Positions 25,874 to 34,115 of a stretch of DNA of 64,000 bases are shown here, in pieces. A program made the position numbers and the translations under genes. Numbering within the stretch: position 1 is the stretch's first letter; every line of letters begins with the position of its first letter. Origin of the DNA: Larkinella terrae (GTDB lineage Bacteria; Bacteroidota; Bacteroidia; Cytophagales; Spirosomataceae); contig NZ_WJXZ01000014.1 in assembly GCF_009668025.1 (NCBI RefSeq), positions 1,521,097 to 1,585,096 of the forward strand, in the 5' to 3' direction. The notes below the pieces were generated by a model, which had not been told where the DNA came from, searched no databases, and was given only the letters and a program-made list of their open reading frames with translations.

Positions 25874-26953
25874 ATGTTTTTAATTGATGCCCACCTCGAC
25901 ATTTCCCTGAATGCCATTGAATGGAACCGCGATTACCGGCTGTCGGCCCACGAAATTCGGGCGCAGGAAGCCGGAATGACCGATAAAATCGACCGGTCGA
26001 AAGGTACGGTTTCGCTGCCGGATTTGCGTCGGGGCGAAATTGGGCTGGTGGTGGCCACGCAGATTGCCCGGTTCAACCAGAGCAACGGAAACCTGCCCGG
26101 CGCAGGCTGGAATTCGCCCGAGCAGGCCTGGGCCATGACGCAGGCTCAACGGGCGTGGTACGAAACGATACAGGACGCGGGCGAAATGGTTCAGATTCGG
26201 GATCTGGCGGGTTTGGAGCAACACATTGCCCTCTGGCTCGATGGCTCGATATCGTCCGACCAAAAACCGGTAGGCTACATTCTGAGTCTGGAAGGCGCTG
26301 ATTCGCTGGTGAATCTGTCGTACCTGGAAAAAGCGTACGCCTACGGATTGCGGGCACTGGGCCCGGCGCATTACAGCACGGGTCGGTATGCACCCGGCAC
26401 CGGTTTAAGCGGTCCGCTGACGTCCCTGGGGCGGGAACTGGTACTTGAAATGGATCGGTTGGGCATCATTCTGGACGCGACTCACCTGACCGACGAAGGA
26501 TTCTCGGAAGCACTTTCGCTTTATAAAGGACCGGTTTGGGCCAGTCACCACAATTGCCGGACGCTCGTGCCGCACCAGCGGCAGCTTTCCGACGACCAGA
26601 TTCGGCAACTGGCCGAGCGCGGGGCGGTTATTGGTGGGTGTTTCGACGCTTGGATGATGAAACCCGGTTTTACGCAACGAACCAGCAACCCGGCCGATTT
26701 CGGAATCACCATTGAAACCATCATCGAACATTACGACCACATTTGCCAACTCACCGGCAGCAGCCAGCACATCGCCATTGGCAGTGACCTGGACGGAACG
26801 TACGGCACCGAACAATCGCCCACCGACCTCGATACCATTGCAGATTTGCAGAAATTAACCGGTCTGCTGGCTGCGCGCGGCTATTCGCCGGAAGATATCG
26901 AGAATATTTTTTACAAAAACTGGCTGCGGTTTTTGCGAAAAGCCTGGAGCTAG
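25874..26953 (+). CDS. Membrane dipeptidase (peptidase family M19)
   Basis: 359 residues. Metal-dependent amidohydrolase-fold dipeptidase: zinc ligands His7 and Asp9 in LIDAHLDIS, the bridging Glu in LSLEGADSLV, then HLTDEGF, SHHNCRTLVPHQRQLSD and the GSDLDG block near residue 310. No signal peptide is visible, so despite the family name the protein looks cytoplasmic. Substrates in the family are dipeptides, including D-amino-acid-containing ones. Preceded closely by the lipocalin-like protein gene and followed by a family A repeat. Confidence 0.9.
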   Translation: MFLIDAHLDISLNAIEWNRDYRLSAHEIRAQEAGMTDKIDRSKGTVSLPDLRRGEIGLVVATQIARFNQSNGNLPGAGWNSPEQAWAMTQAQRAWYETIQDAGEMVQIRDLAGLEQHIALWLDGSISSDQKPVGYILSLEGADSLVNLSYLEKAYAYGLRALGPAHYSTGRYAPGTGLSGPLTSLGRELVLEMDRLGIILDATHLTDEGFSEALSLYKGPVWASHHNCRTLVPHQRQLSDDQIRQLAERGAVIGGCFDAWMMKPGFTQRTSNPADFGITIETIIEHYDHICQLTGSSQHIAIGSDLDGTYGTEQSPTDLDTIADLQKLTGLLAARGYSPEDIENIFYKNWLRFLRKAWS

Positions 26954-26960
26954 GGGAGTG

Positions 26961-27024
26961 AATGAATAATGAACAATTAACAATGTATAATGGACAGAAT
27001 ATCAATCATCTTTCATTATTCATT
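26961..27024. repeat. Intergenic self-complementary word repeat, family A (copy A1)
   Basis: AATGAATAATGAA (26,961-26,973) pairs with its complement at 27,012-27,024. The left arm continues into further AACAATTAACAATG words. The right arm contains the TGA stop of the convergent DUF4126 gene (27,022-27,020). Confidence 0.7.
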
Positions 27025-27589
27025 TAGACCTAACGGGTTGTCGTCCACGTGCCAGCATGGTTCGTATGAAGAACGCGATGATCAGCAAAACCAGGAAAGC
27101 CGCAATCAGGGGAAGAAGAACGGCAATAAACGATAATCCGAACGACGCAATGTTTTCGGCGCTGGCAATAACCGGGTTACCCAAACCGCCGGTTGTGGCG
27201 GTGGAACCGATGCGCAGGAGACTGGTTCCGGCCTGAATCAAACCGGCGGTTCCTCCTCCGGCGATGAGGCCGAGTCCCCATTTCAGCATCGGAACGTCCA
27301 CATCGACAAATGAGGTCGTCAGAATGGTTCCGGCAACGAAAGCAATGGGCGTGGCGACAGTATCAAGGGCATTATCGAGCCAGGGAATGTAATACGCCCC
27401 GATTTCAACAATGGTGGCGGTTGCCAGTAAGAAAAAGGCCGTCCAGCCGCCGAGCCATTCAAAACCGGGCGTAACGGCAATCCAGCCGAGTTTGACGGCC
27501 AGACTGGCGACCAGCATGGGAACAAAAATCCGAAAACCGCAGCAGGCACTTAAAGCGATGCCGAGGCAGAGACTGAGCAACCATTCCAT
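27020..27589 (-). CDS. DUF4126 family membrane protein
   Basis: 189 residues with about five hydrophobic segments and the DUF4126 features: a start with LSLCLGIALSACCGFRIFVPMLV, then YIPWLDNALDTVATPIAFVAGTI and GGGTAGLIQAGTSLLR. A basic tail (RGRQPVRSK) follows the last membrane segment. These are conserved inner membrane proteins of unknown function. The stop codon lies in the arm of repeat A1 and the start is followed by repeat B2, so both edges of the gene are framed by dispersed repeats. Confidence 0.85.
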   Translation of the reverse strand: MEWLLSLCLGIALSACCGFRIFVPMLVASLAVKLGWIAVTPGFEWLGGWTAFFLLATATIVEIGAYYIPWLDNALDTVATPIAFVAGTILTTSFVDVDVPMLKWGLGLIAGGGTAGLIQAGTSLLRIGSTATTGGLGNPVIASAENIASFGLSFIAVLLPLIAAFLVLLIIAFFIRTMLARGRQPVRSK

Positions 27590-27592
27590 AGG

Positions 27593-27734
27593 GAATTATG
27601 AGTTATGAATGATGAGTTATGAGTTAGGGCTTCGTTGGGAAGCAGTATGTACGGCGAAAGGTAGGGAAACCAATCCCAAGAGTATACATTTTTAACTCTT
27701 AATTCTTAACTCTAAACTCTTAATTCATTATTTC
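27593..27734. repeat. Intergenic self-complementary word repeat, family B (copy B2)
   Basis: A left block of GAATTATGAGTTATGAATGATGAG-type words (27,593-27,628) faces a right block of TTAACTCTTAATTCTTAACTC words (27,689-27,734), with a 60-nt spacer. Pairing is imperfect but runs along the whole block when G-U pairs are allowed. It sits between divergent genes (DUF4126 and the ABC exporter). Confidence 0.6.
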
Positions 27735-27764
27735 TGTTACACTGATAACCTTCCAACTTACTTT

Positions 27765-29531
27765 TTGTCTGTGAATCCGGAAACCAAGAGCGGTCAGATT
27801 TTTGACTGGATTACCCTGCGACGGCTTTATGCCTTTGTAAAACCGTACCAACTGCATTTCTACGGACTTGTCCTGATTATAGTAATTAGTGCGGTTTTGG
27901 CACCTGTCGGCCCGCTGCTGATTCGGTATACCATCGATTCCAAAATTGCCACCGGTGATTACCCGGGCCTGACCAATATGCTGATTCTGATGATCGGGGT
28001 GCTGGTTTTGCAGGGAATCATTCAGTTTTTCAATACTTATTTGTCGGGCTGGCTGGGCCAGAATGTCATTCGGGACATCCGGGTTCAGTTGTACCAGAAA
28101 GTATTACAACTGCGCCTGAAGTTTTTCGACAATACGCCCATCGGACGCCTGGTGACCCGCACTATTTCCGACGTTGAAACACTTTCCGACGTGTTCAGCG
28201 AAGGCATGGCCGCCATTGTGGGTGATATTCTGCAACTGGTGCTGATCATCGCCGTCATGTTCTATACCGACTGGCGGCTTTCGGCCATCAGCCTTTCGAT
28301 GATTCCGCTGATGTTGCTGAGTACCTATATTTTTAAGGAAAAGATAAAGGTTTCGTTTAATGAAGTCCGAACGGCGGTTGCCAATCTCAACTCATTCGTC
28401 CAGGAACACATCACCGGCATGAATATCGTGCAGATTTTTGGGAGCGAGAAGATTGAAGCTGAGAAGTTTAATCAAATCAACGACGAACACCGCAAAGCTA
28501 ATATTCGCTCCATCTGGTATTATTCGGTTTACTACCCGGTTGCGGATATTCTATCGGCCGCGGCTACTGGCCTGGTGGTTTGGTACGGAGCCAAAGAGAT
28601 TCTGAATCAGGAGGTTACCTACGGAACGGTGACGGCTTTTATCATGTTCATCAACCTGTTTTTCCGGCCAATCCGGATGCTGGCCGACCGGTTCAATACG
28701 CTCCAGATGGGTATTGTCAGCACCGACCGCATTTTGAAACTGCTGGACAGCGATGATTTTACGCCCGATAATGGTACGTATGTTCCGACGACCTGGCGGG
28801 GAAATGTGGAGTTCAAGAACGTCTGGTTTGCGTATAACAATGAAGACTACGTATTAAGGGATATCAACTTTACGGTAAAAGAAGGCGAAACTGTTGCCTT
28901 TGTGGGCGCGACCGGTGCCGGTAAATCATCGATAATCAATTTGTTAGGGCGGTTTTACGACGTCAACAAGGGCGAAATCCGGATCGACGGCGTGGAGGTT
29001 CATAACTACAAACTGGATGCTTTGCGCCAGAGCATCGGCGTCGTCTTGCAGGATGTATTTCTGTTTTCGGACACCATTGAGAATAATATCACGCTGGGCA
29101 ATAAATCCATCAGCCGGGAGCGAATCATTGAAGCCGCCAAGCTGGTCGGGGTGCACGAATTCATTGAGCGGCTGCCCGGCGGTTACGATTACAACGTGAT
29201 GGAGCGCGGCTCGACGCTTTCGTTCGGTCAGCGGCAGTTGATTTCGTTTGTTCGCGCGATGGTTTATAACCCGCGCATCATGGTGCTGGACGAGGCCACT
29301 TCCTCCGTCGACAGTGAAACGGAACGACTGATTCAGGATGCGATTGGAAAACTGATGAAGGGCCGGACGGCAATCGTGATCGCCCACCGGCTTTCGACCA
29401 TCCGCGAAGCCAATAAAATTATCGTTGTCGACAAAGGCCGGATTGTGGAGCAGGGGACCCACGAGGAGCTTCTCCAACTGGAAGGCTTCTACGCGAATTT
29501 GTATCGGATGCAGTATAAGGAAATGGTCTAG
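27765..29531 (+). CDS. ABC transporter, fused permease and ATP-binding domains
   Basis: 588 residues of MsbA/multidrug exporter type. About 20-330 is a six-helix transmembrane domain (LIRYTIDSKI, NTPIGRLVTRTISDVETLSDVFSEG). The nucleotide-binding domain has Walker A GATGAGKSS, Q-loop VVLQDVFLFSDTI, signature STLSFGQRQL (LSFGQ rather than the usual LSGGQ), Walker B IMVLDEATSSVD and the switch HRLS. Probably a homodimeric lipid or drug exporter of the inner membrane. No ATG exists near the start. The options are TTG at 27,765 or GTG at 27,771, and the choice is uncertain. Confidence 0.92.
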   Translation: MSVNPETKSGQIFDWITLRRLYAFVKPYQLHFYGLVLIIVISAVLAPVGPLLIRYTIDSKIATGDYPGLTNMLILMIGVLVLQGIIQFFNTYLSGWLGQNVIRDIRVQLYQKVLQLRLKFFDNTPIGRLVTRTISDVETLSDVFSEGMAAIVGDILQLVLIIAVMFYTDWRLSAISLSMIPLMLLSTYIFKEKIKVSFNEVRTAVANLNSFVQEHITGMNIVQIFGSEKIEAEKFNQINDEHRKANIRSIWYYSVYYPVADILSAAATGLVVWYGAKEILNQEVTYGTVTAFIMFINLFFRPIRMLADRFNTLQMGIVSTDRILKLLDSDDFTPDNGTYVPTTWRGNVEFKNVWFAYNNEDYVLRDINFTVKEGETVAFVGATGAGKSSIINLLGRFYDVNKGEIRIDGVEVHNYKLDALRQSIGVVLQDVFLFSDTIENNITLGNKSISRERIIEAAKLVGVHEFIERLPGGYDYNVMERGSTLSFGQRQLISFVRAMVYNPRIMVLDEATSSVDSETERLIQDAIGKLMKGRTAIVIAHRLSTIREANKIIVVDKGRIVEQGTHEELLQLEGFYANLYRMQYKEMV

Positions 29532-29536
29532 TCTTA

Positions 29537-29612
29537 AATGAACAATTAACAATGAATAATGAACAGTTCTTGAGCGGTTTACCCATTCATTATTCATTGT
29601 TAATTGTTCATT
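29537..29612. repeat. Intergenic self-complementary word repeat, family A (copy A2)
   Basis: Perfect 27-bp arms (29,537-29,563 and 29,586-29,612) with a 22-nt loop: the best preserved family A element. It fills the gap between the ABC exporter stop and the stop of the convergent 89-residue gene, overlapping the latter by 2 nt. The arm begins AATGAACAATTAAC. Confidence 0.85.
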
Positions 29613-29880
29613 ATTTTTTAGGTTCCGCGCCGGCCAAAGCGTAGGCAATTTTTTCGTTCAGATTTTCGTCGTTGGCGGGATCCTCGGTTTGTTGCGACGG
29701 AATTCGGCCAACGCTGTTCAGGTTCGGTTCCAGACCGGTTTCTTCCGCACTGGGCTCCGGCCCGGTTTGATCGATTATTTCTTCATCCGCATTCGGATCG
29801 TTGTCCATCCCCGACGGAATCGTTTTCAAAGGCGCATCTTCCTTGACGGGATGCAGGTTTGGATTTTGTGACGGTGTCAT
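29611..29880 (-). CDS. Small acidic, probably disordered protein
   Basis: 89 residues, rich in Glu, Asp, Asn, Pro and Gln, without hydrophobic segment or signal peptide (IPSGMDNDPNADEEIIDQTG, PSQQTEDPANDENLNEK). Not recognised. The coding case rests on a clean ATG, a position between a repeat and the PBP1A terminator, and codon use similar to its neighbours. It could be a lineage-specific protein; a spurious frame is possible but less likely. Confidence 0.5.
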   Translation of the reverse strand: MTPSQNPNLHPVKEDAPLKTIPSGMDNDPNADEEIIDQTGPEPSAEETGLEPNLNSVGRIPSQQTEDPANDENLNEKIAYALAGAEPKK

Positions 29881-29948
29881 AAGGGTGCATTGATGTTATC
29901 CGGTTATAACCCTCGTCTTACCAGTGTTGTTTATGAAAAGGCCATTAA

Positions 29949-29978
29949 AAAAGGCCAACCCGAGCAGGTTGGCCTTTT
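29949..29978. terminator. Terminator after PBP1A
   Basis: AAAAGGCCAACC (29,949-29,960) and GGTTGGCCTTTT (29,967-29,978) form a perfect 12-bp stem with a 6-nt loop, followed on the minus strand by a T-rich stretch. It is 5 nt beyond the PBP1A stop. Confidence 0.85.
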
Positions 29979-29982
29979 CCAT

Positions 29983-32556
29983 TTAGCGGAATGGTTGGGC
30001 GCGTTGGGTGGTGTCAGGAGGCTCCACCTGTTCGGGAGCAGACGGTTCGATGAAAAGCGAATCGGATGGGATTTCCACATCGGTCGAATCGGATTCCATG
30101 TCACCTTCGTCGTCATCACCACCGGGGCATCCGAGATAATCCTTCGTTATTTTAACTGTTGGCTTGTCGAACGGCCCCTGATATTGCTTCAAATCTTTGT
30201 TTTTATAGACTAGTTCCAGAAACCGCCCGACCAGCGGCAGGGCGGTTTTGGCTCCTTCGCCCATATCGGTCGACCGGAAGTGAATGCTGCGATCATCGCC
30301 ACCAACCCAGGCTCCCACCACCAGATCGCGGGTGACGCCCATAAACCAGCCGTCGGAATTGTTGGAAGTCGTACCGGTTTTTCCACCTACCTGATTGCGG
30401 TTTTTGAACAGATCGTACGACCACAGATTCTGGGACGTGCCGCCTGATTCTTCCAGACCACCTCTCAGCATGTGAATCATCAGAAACGCCGATTCTTCGC
30501 GAATGGCCTGTTTGCGTTCCGGCACAAATTCTTCAATGATATTGCCGTTCCGGTCTTCAATCCGAGTCACAAGCAGCGGCTGTGTATGAACACCGTTGTT
30601 AGCAAAGGTGCAGTACGCCGAAACCATTTCGTACAGCGAAACATCCGACGAGCCCAGCCCGACGGATGGGACCGCGGCCAGCGGGCTCTCAATGCCAATG
30701 CGGTGCGCGTATTCGACTACACGTTGCGGAGTGGCAACGTCATTGGTCAATTGGGCGGTGACTGAATTAATGGACCGCGCCATTGCCCGGCGCAACGTCA
30801 TGTTCGAATAAGAGAACGTGCCCGCCGAGTTTTTGGGAGCCCAGAAGTCCTCTTCGCCTTTTTCGTTGATGTATTCCTTGCGGAACGGTTCGTCGCGCCG
30901 ACGGTCGCAGGGGCCTAAATTGATCGTGGAATCGTCGATAACGGTCGCATATACGAACGGTTTGAAAGTCGAGCCCGGTTGCCGTTTTCCCTGCTTGACG
31001 TGGTCGAACTGAAAAAACTCGTAGTCGAGTCCACCCACCCAGGTGCGGATAAAACCGGTATGCGGGTCCATCGCTACCAAACCCGCCTGCAAAAAGCGTT
31101 TGTAATAAGCAATGGAATCCATCGGCGTCATGTATTTTTTCTTCGGACCATTCCAGGAGAAAACCGTCATGCTGTCCTTCTTCACCTTCATGTAGTAGTT
31201 GATCGAATCCGGCTGGTTGGCGTATTTGGCCAGTAGCGCCTTGTACCGCTCCGTTCGCTGCGCCACTTTATCCAGAAAATCCGGTATTTCCTTGCCGTCT
31301 TCATCCGTCCAGGGGTTTCGGCCATTCCAGTGGTTGTCGAAAATCCGCTGCAATTGCTTCATTTTCTCCGCAACGGCTTCTTCGGCCAGGGCCTGCATGC
31401 GGGAATCGACGGTCGTGTAAATTTTCAAACCGTCCGTGTAAAGGTCATAGCCCTTTTCTTCGCCCCATTTTTTGACGACGTCGACCACCGCGTTTTTGAA
31501 ATAATTGGCCGGGCCGGAATACGGATTATCGGGGCTATAGCGAGTTCGTAAAGGCAAATCGCAGAGGGAGTCGGCCTGTTGTTTGGTCAGGTACTTGTAT
31601 TTCTCCATTTGCCGCAGAACCACATTTCGGCGGTTTCGCGACTTCTCGAAGTTTCGTTTGATCAGGGGATTATACGTCGTCGTCGCTTTTTGGAGACCTA
31701 CCAAAACCGCCGATTCCTGAACGTTCAGGTTCTCCGGCGATTTGCTGAAATAAGTCCGGGCGGCCGTTTTGATCCCGTAGGCATTACTGCCGAAATCGAC
31801 GGTATTGAAATACATCGTCAGAATCTGTTCTTTCGAAAAATTCCGCTCCAGTTTAATGGCCATCAGCCACTCTTTGGTTTTCAGAATGATGGTCTTGACC
31901 AGCGGAACATTATACAGCAACCCTCTCGACTGCCGACGCCGGGTTTTGAAAAGGTTTTTGGCCAATTGCTGGGTAATCGTGCTGCCACCGCCGGAGCTGT
32001 TTCCCGTTAACACGCCGTATGCCGCCCGGCCCAGACTGCGCGTATCGATGCCCGAATGTTCGTAAAACCGCACATCTTCGGTGGCAATCAGTGCCTGAAT
32101 CAGGGAAGGAGGGAGGTCTTCGTATTTTATCGGCGTGCGGTTTTCGGTAAAAAACCGGCCAATCATGACTTTGTCGTACGAATAAATTTCGGAAGACTGG
32201 GCAACTTTGGGGTTTTTCAGATCTTCGACACTGGGCATTTCGCCACTGAGATACAGGAAGTTGGTCTCAATCGAGAGAACGTAAACAAGAGCCAGAAAAA
32301 AAAGGAAAATCAGGCTTTTGGTGGATTGGTAAAATATTTTGAAACCAAGCGATCGGGTATCGAAGCGGGCGTTGAGCCAATTTCGGTAACGTTGCCGAAT
32401 TTCCCGGTATTTTGCTCCTGCTGAATCGACACGTTCTTTTCCAAATAGCCCCGACACCATGCGGTAAATCAGTCGTCTGAAACGGTTTCTTACGAGACCG
32501 AAAAAGCCGGTGATGCCTTGCCAAAGGGTACGAAGTTGCCCCCAGAATTTACTCAT
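29983..32556 (-). CDS. mrcA: Penicillin-binding protein 1A (transglycosylase/transpeptidase)
   Basis: 857 residues. Cytoplasmic basic N-terminus, one membrane anchor (FYQSTKSLIFLFFLALVYVLSI, about 75-96), then the GT51 glycosyltransferase domain (EDVRFYEHSGIDTRSLGRA, the catalytic Glu, and GGSTITQQLAKNLF) and the transpeptidase domain with the SxxK serine in GSTFKPFVYA, SxN in ARSINSV and KTG in GGKTGTTSNNSDGWF. It polymerises and cross-links peptidoglycan. The C-terminal 50 residues (CPGGDDDEGDMESDSTDVEIP onward) are acidic and low in complexity. Single gene with its own terminator. Symbol given by family. Confidence 0.95.
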   Translation of the reverse strand: MSKFWGQLRTLWQGITGFFGLVRNRFRRLIYRMVSGLFGKERVDSAGAKYREIRQRYRNWLNARFDTRSLGFKIFYQSTKSLIFLFFLALVYVLSIETNFLYLSGEMPSVEDLKNPKVAQSSEIYSYDKVMIGRFFTENRTPIKYEDLPPSLIQALIATEDVRFYEHSGIDTRSLGRAAYGVLTGNSSGGGSTITQQLAKNLFKTRRRQSRGLLYNVPLVKTIILKTKEWLMAIKLERNFSKEQILTMYFNTVDFGSNAYGIKTAARTYFSKSPENLNVQESAVLVGLQKATTTYNPLIKRNFEKSRNRRNVVLRQMEKYKYLTKQQADSLCDLPLRTRYSPDNPYSGPANYFKNAVVDVVKKWGEEKGYDLYTDGLKIYTTVDSRMQALAEEAVAEKMKQLQRIFDNHWNGRNPWTDEDGKEIPDFLDKVAQRTERYKALLAKYANQPDSINYYMKVKKDSMTVFSWNGPKKKYMTPMDSIAYYKRFLQAGLVAMDPHTGFIRTWVGGLDYEFFQFDHVKQGKRQPGSTFKPFVYATVIDDSTINLGPCDRRRDEPFRKEYINEKGEEDFWAPKNSAGTFSYSNMTLRRAMARSINSVTAQLTNDVATPQRVVEYAHRIGIESPLAAVPSVGLGSSDVSLYEMVSAYCTFANNGVHTQPLLVTRIEDRNGNIIEEFVPERKQAIREESAFLMIHMLRGGLEESGGTSQNLWSYDLFKNRNQVGGKTGTTSNNSDGWFMGVTRDLVVGAWVGGDDRSIHFRSTDMGEGAKTALPLVGRFLELVYKNKDLKQYQGPFDKPTVKITKDYLGCPGGDDDEGDMESDSTDVEIPSDSLFIEPSAPEQVEPPDTTQRAQPFR

Positions 32557-32649
32557 GCCTGGTTTTTTGACGGTTAAAACGGAAGAACGGATTGGCCAGC
32601 AACCGTACCACTAACGTGATCCGATGGGAGTCCGTCTGATTTAAAAAAG

Positions 32650-32657
32650 CAAATATA
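32650..32657 (-). promoter_or_regulatory. Candidate -7 element for PBP1A
   Basis: Minus strand reads TATATTTG, a full TAnnTTTG match, 94 nt before the PBP1A start. A second identical box lies at 32,703-32,710. No -33 TTG is evident at standard spacing for either. Confidence 0.4.
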
Positions 32658-32671
32658 ATTCAGTATACAAA

Positions 32672-32697
32672 AAAGACGGATTGAAAAACCCGTCTTT
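32672..32697 (-). terminator. Terminator hairpin upstream of PBP1A
   Basis: AAAGACGG (32,672-32,679) and CCGTCTTT (32,690-32,697) form an 8-bp stem which on the minus strand is followed by a T-run. It sits between the two TATATTTG boxes, so it could attenuate transcripts started at the upstream one as well as end msrB transcription. Confidence 0.65.
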
Positions 32698-32702
32698 CCC
32701 GG

Positions 32703-32710
32703 CAAATATA
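32703..32710 (-). promoter_or_regulatory. Second candidate -7 element upstream of PBP1A
   Basis: TATATTTG on the minus strand, identical to the box at 32,650, between two terminator-like hairpins. Confidence 0.3.
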
Positions 32711-32740
32711 ACGGAAATTTAGACGATATAATATGGCGAA

Positions 32741-32765
32741 AGCCAGCCCGGCAACCGAGCTGGCT
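32741..32765 (-). terminator. Terminator-like hairpin after msrB
   Basis: AGCCAGC (32,741-32,747) pairs with GCTGGCT (32,759-32,765), 25 nt beyond the msrB stop. The T-run is weak, so termination may be completed by the hairpin at 32,672. Confidence 0.5.
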
Positions 32766-32789
32766 CATAACCAGTGCATTAGCGTCTGC

Positions 32790-33278
32790 TTATTTCTTTT
32801 CAAATTCGAGTGCTACCCCATTCATGCAATAGCGTAATCCGGTTGGTTTCGGGCCATCTTCGAAAACGTGCCCGAGGTGACCACCACAAACGCCACATTC
32901 AACCTCGGTTCGGACCATTCCGTGGGTGTGATCGGTTTTCTCCACCACATTCTGTTTCGAAATCGGTTGGTAGAAACTCGGCCAGCCGGTTCCTGATTCG
33001 AACTTGGTGGTGGAGCTGAATAAAGGCGTTTTGCAGGCGGCACATTTGAAGATGCCTTTTTCGTGATTATCGACCAGCGGACTGGTAAAAGGCCGTTCGG
33101 TACCTTGCTGGCGCAATACGTAAAATTGCTCGGGCGTCAGGATTTTCTTCCATTCCGCTTCCGTTTTAACCACCTTGCGGGGTTTGGCATCGTCCGTGGA
33201 TTTAGTCAGGGAAACGGATGCGATTGAGCCGGTGAGCACCAGCCCACACAAGACTCCAAGAAAAAGATTGCGGTTCAT
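32790..33278 (-). CDS. msrB: Peptide-methionine (R)-S-oxide reductase, exported
   Basis: 162 residues with an N-terminal hydrophobic leader ([20 protein letters not shown]), so the enzyme acts outside the cytoplasm. MsrB fold: zinc pairs CAACKTPLF and [11 protein letters not shown], the family block [11 protein letters not shown], and catalytic Cys151 in [11 protein letters not shown]. It repairs R-form methionine sulfoxide in envelope proteins. A partner electron donor is not encoded next to it. Separate hairpins lie on both sides. Confidence 0.95.
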   Translation of the reverse strand: MNRNLFLGVLCGLVLTGSIASVSLTKSTDDAKPRKVVKTEAEWKKILTPEQFYVLRQQGTERPFTSPLVDNHEKGIFKCAACKTPLFSSTTKFESGTGWPSFYQPISKQNVVEKTDHTHGMVRTEVECGVCGGHLGHVFEDGPKPTGLRYCMNGVALEFEKK

Positions 33279-33318
33279 ATCTGGTTAACAAATTAATTCA
33301 GAGGATAGTTTGTCAAAT

Positions 33319-33355
33319 GAAAAAGCCACAGTGCAGTTGTGCAAGTGGCTTTTTC
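33319..33355 (-). terminator. Terminator after the fasciclin gene
   Basis: GAAAAAGCCAC (33,319-33,329) and GTGGCTTTTTC (33,345-33,355) form an 11-bp stem 21 nt beyond the stop of the fasciclin gene. The inner bases TGCA/TGCA extend it. Confidence 0.75.
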
Positions 33356-33376
33356 GACTACGTTTCCGGCATTGGC

Positions 33377-33937
33377 TTACATCGACATGGGCATTAAAAC
33401 CGTATCGATTGAGTGAATGACGCCGTTGGATTGATACACATCCGAGATCAATACTTTGGCCGTTCCGCCTTTGGCGTCTTCAATCACAATATCTTTTCCG
33501 TCCATCTTGGCGGTCAGGTTGCCACCGGCAACGGTTTTCAGTGTAGCCGATCCGTTACCCGCTTTGATGAGCTTCGCCAGCGCCTTGCCGTCCAGCCGAC
33601 CGGCTACCACGTGATAAGTCAGAATTCCGGTCAGGGCTGCCTTGTTTTCCGGTTTTACCAGAGATTCAACCGTTCCGGCCGGTAACTTGGCAAATGCATC
33701 GTTGGTAGGAGCAAAAACCGTGAAGGGACCGGCTCCCTGCAACGTCTCAACCAGCCCGGCGGCCTTAACTGCAGCCACCAGCGTGGTATGGTCTTTGGAA
33801 TTAACGGCATTTTCAATAATGTTCTTGGCCGGGTACATCATGGCGCCACCGACTTCTTTCGGTTTTTGAGCGTAAGCGACTGAAAAAAGTGTGCAAAACA
33901 GGGCTGCAAGAAATCCAGATTTGATGATCGTCTTCAT
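33377..33937 (-). CDS. Secreted fasciclin (FAS1) domain protein
   Basis: 186 residues: signal peptide cut near SVAYAQ-K, then a single FAS1 domain ([23 protein letters not shown] ... [27 protein letters not shown]-like ... [15 protein letters not shown] ... [14 protein letters not shown]). FAS1 domains mediate adhesion or ligand binding; secreted single-domain forms are frequent in Bacteroidota and of unknown role. The H-box YHVVAGR and the terminal VIHxID motif are intact. Monocistronic by its terminator. Confidence 0.92.
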   Translation of the reverse strand: [186 protein letters not shown]

Positions 33938-34061
33938 GAGTAAAATTAGATTTTATTAAGTTGAAGAATAAAAGAATCTGGTTGCAACCGACTCACAACA
34001 ATACCTACGCCAGTGCTTATGATTTAGATTTAATGCGCCTGAAAAAAACTTAAAAAACAAT

Positions 34062-34097
34062 AAAAAAGGCCCTGAAAATGTTTTCAGGGCCTTTTTT
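34062..34097. terminator. Bidirectional terminator after the anti-sigma operon
   Basis: Perfect 17-bp arms (34,062-34,078 and 34,081-34,097) with a 2-nt centre and terminal A/T runs give a strong intrinsic terminator, 19 nt beyond the stop of the anti-sigma gene. Confidence 0.9.
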
Positions 34098-34115
34098 GGG
34101 AAGAATTAAGTCGTT

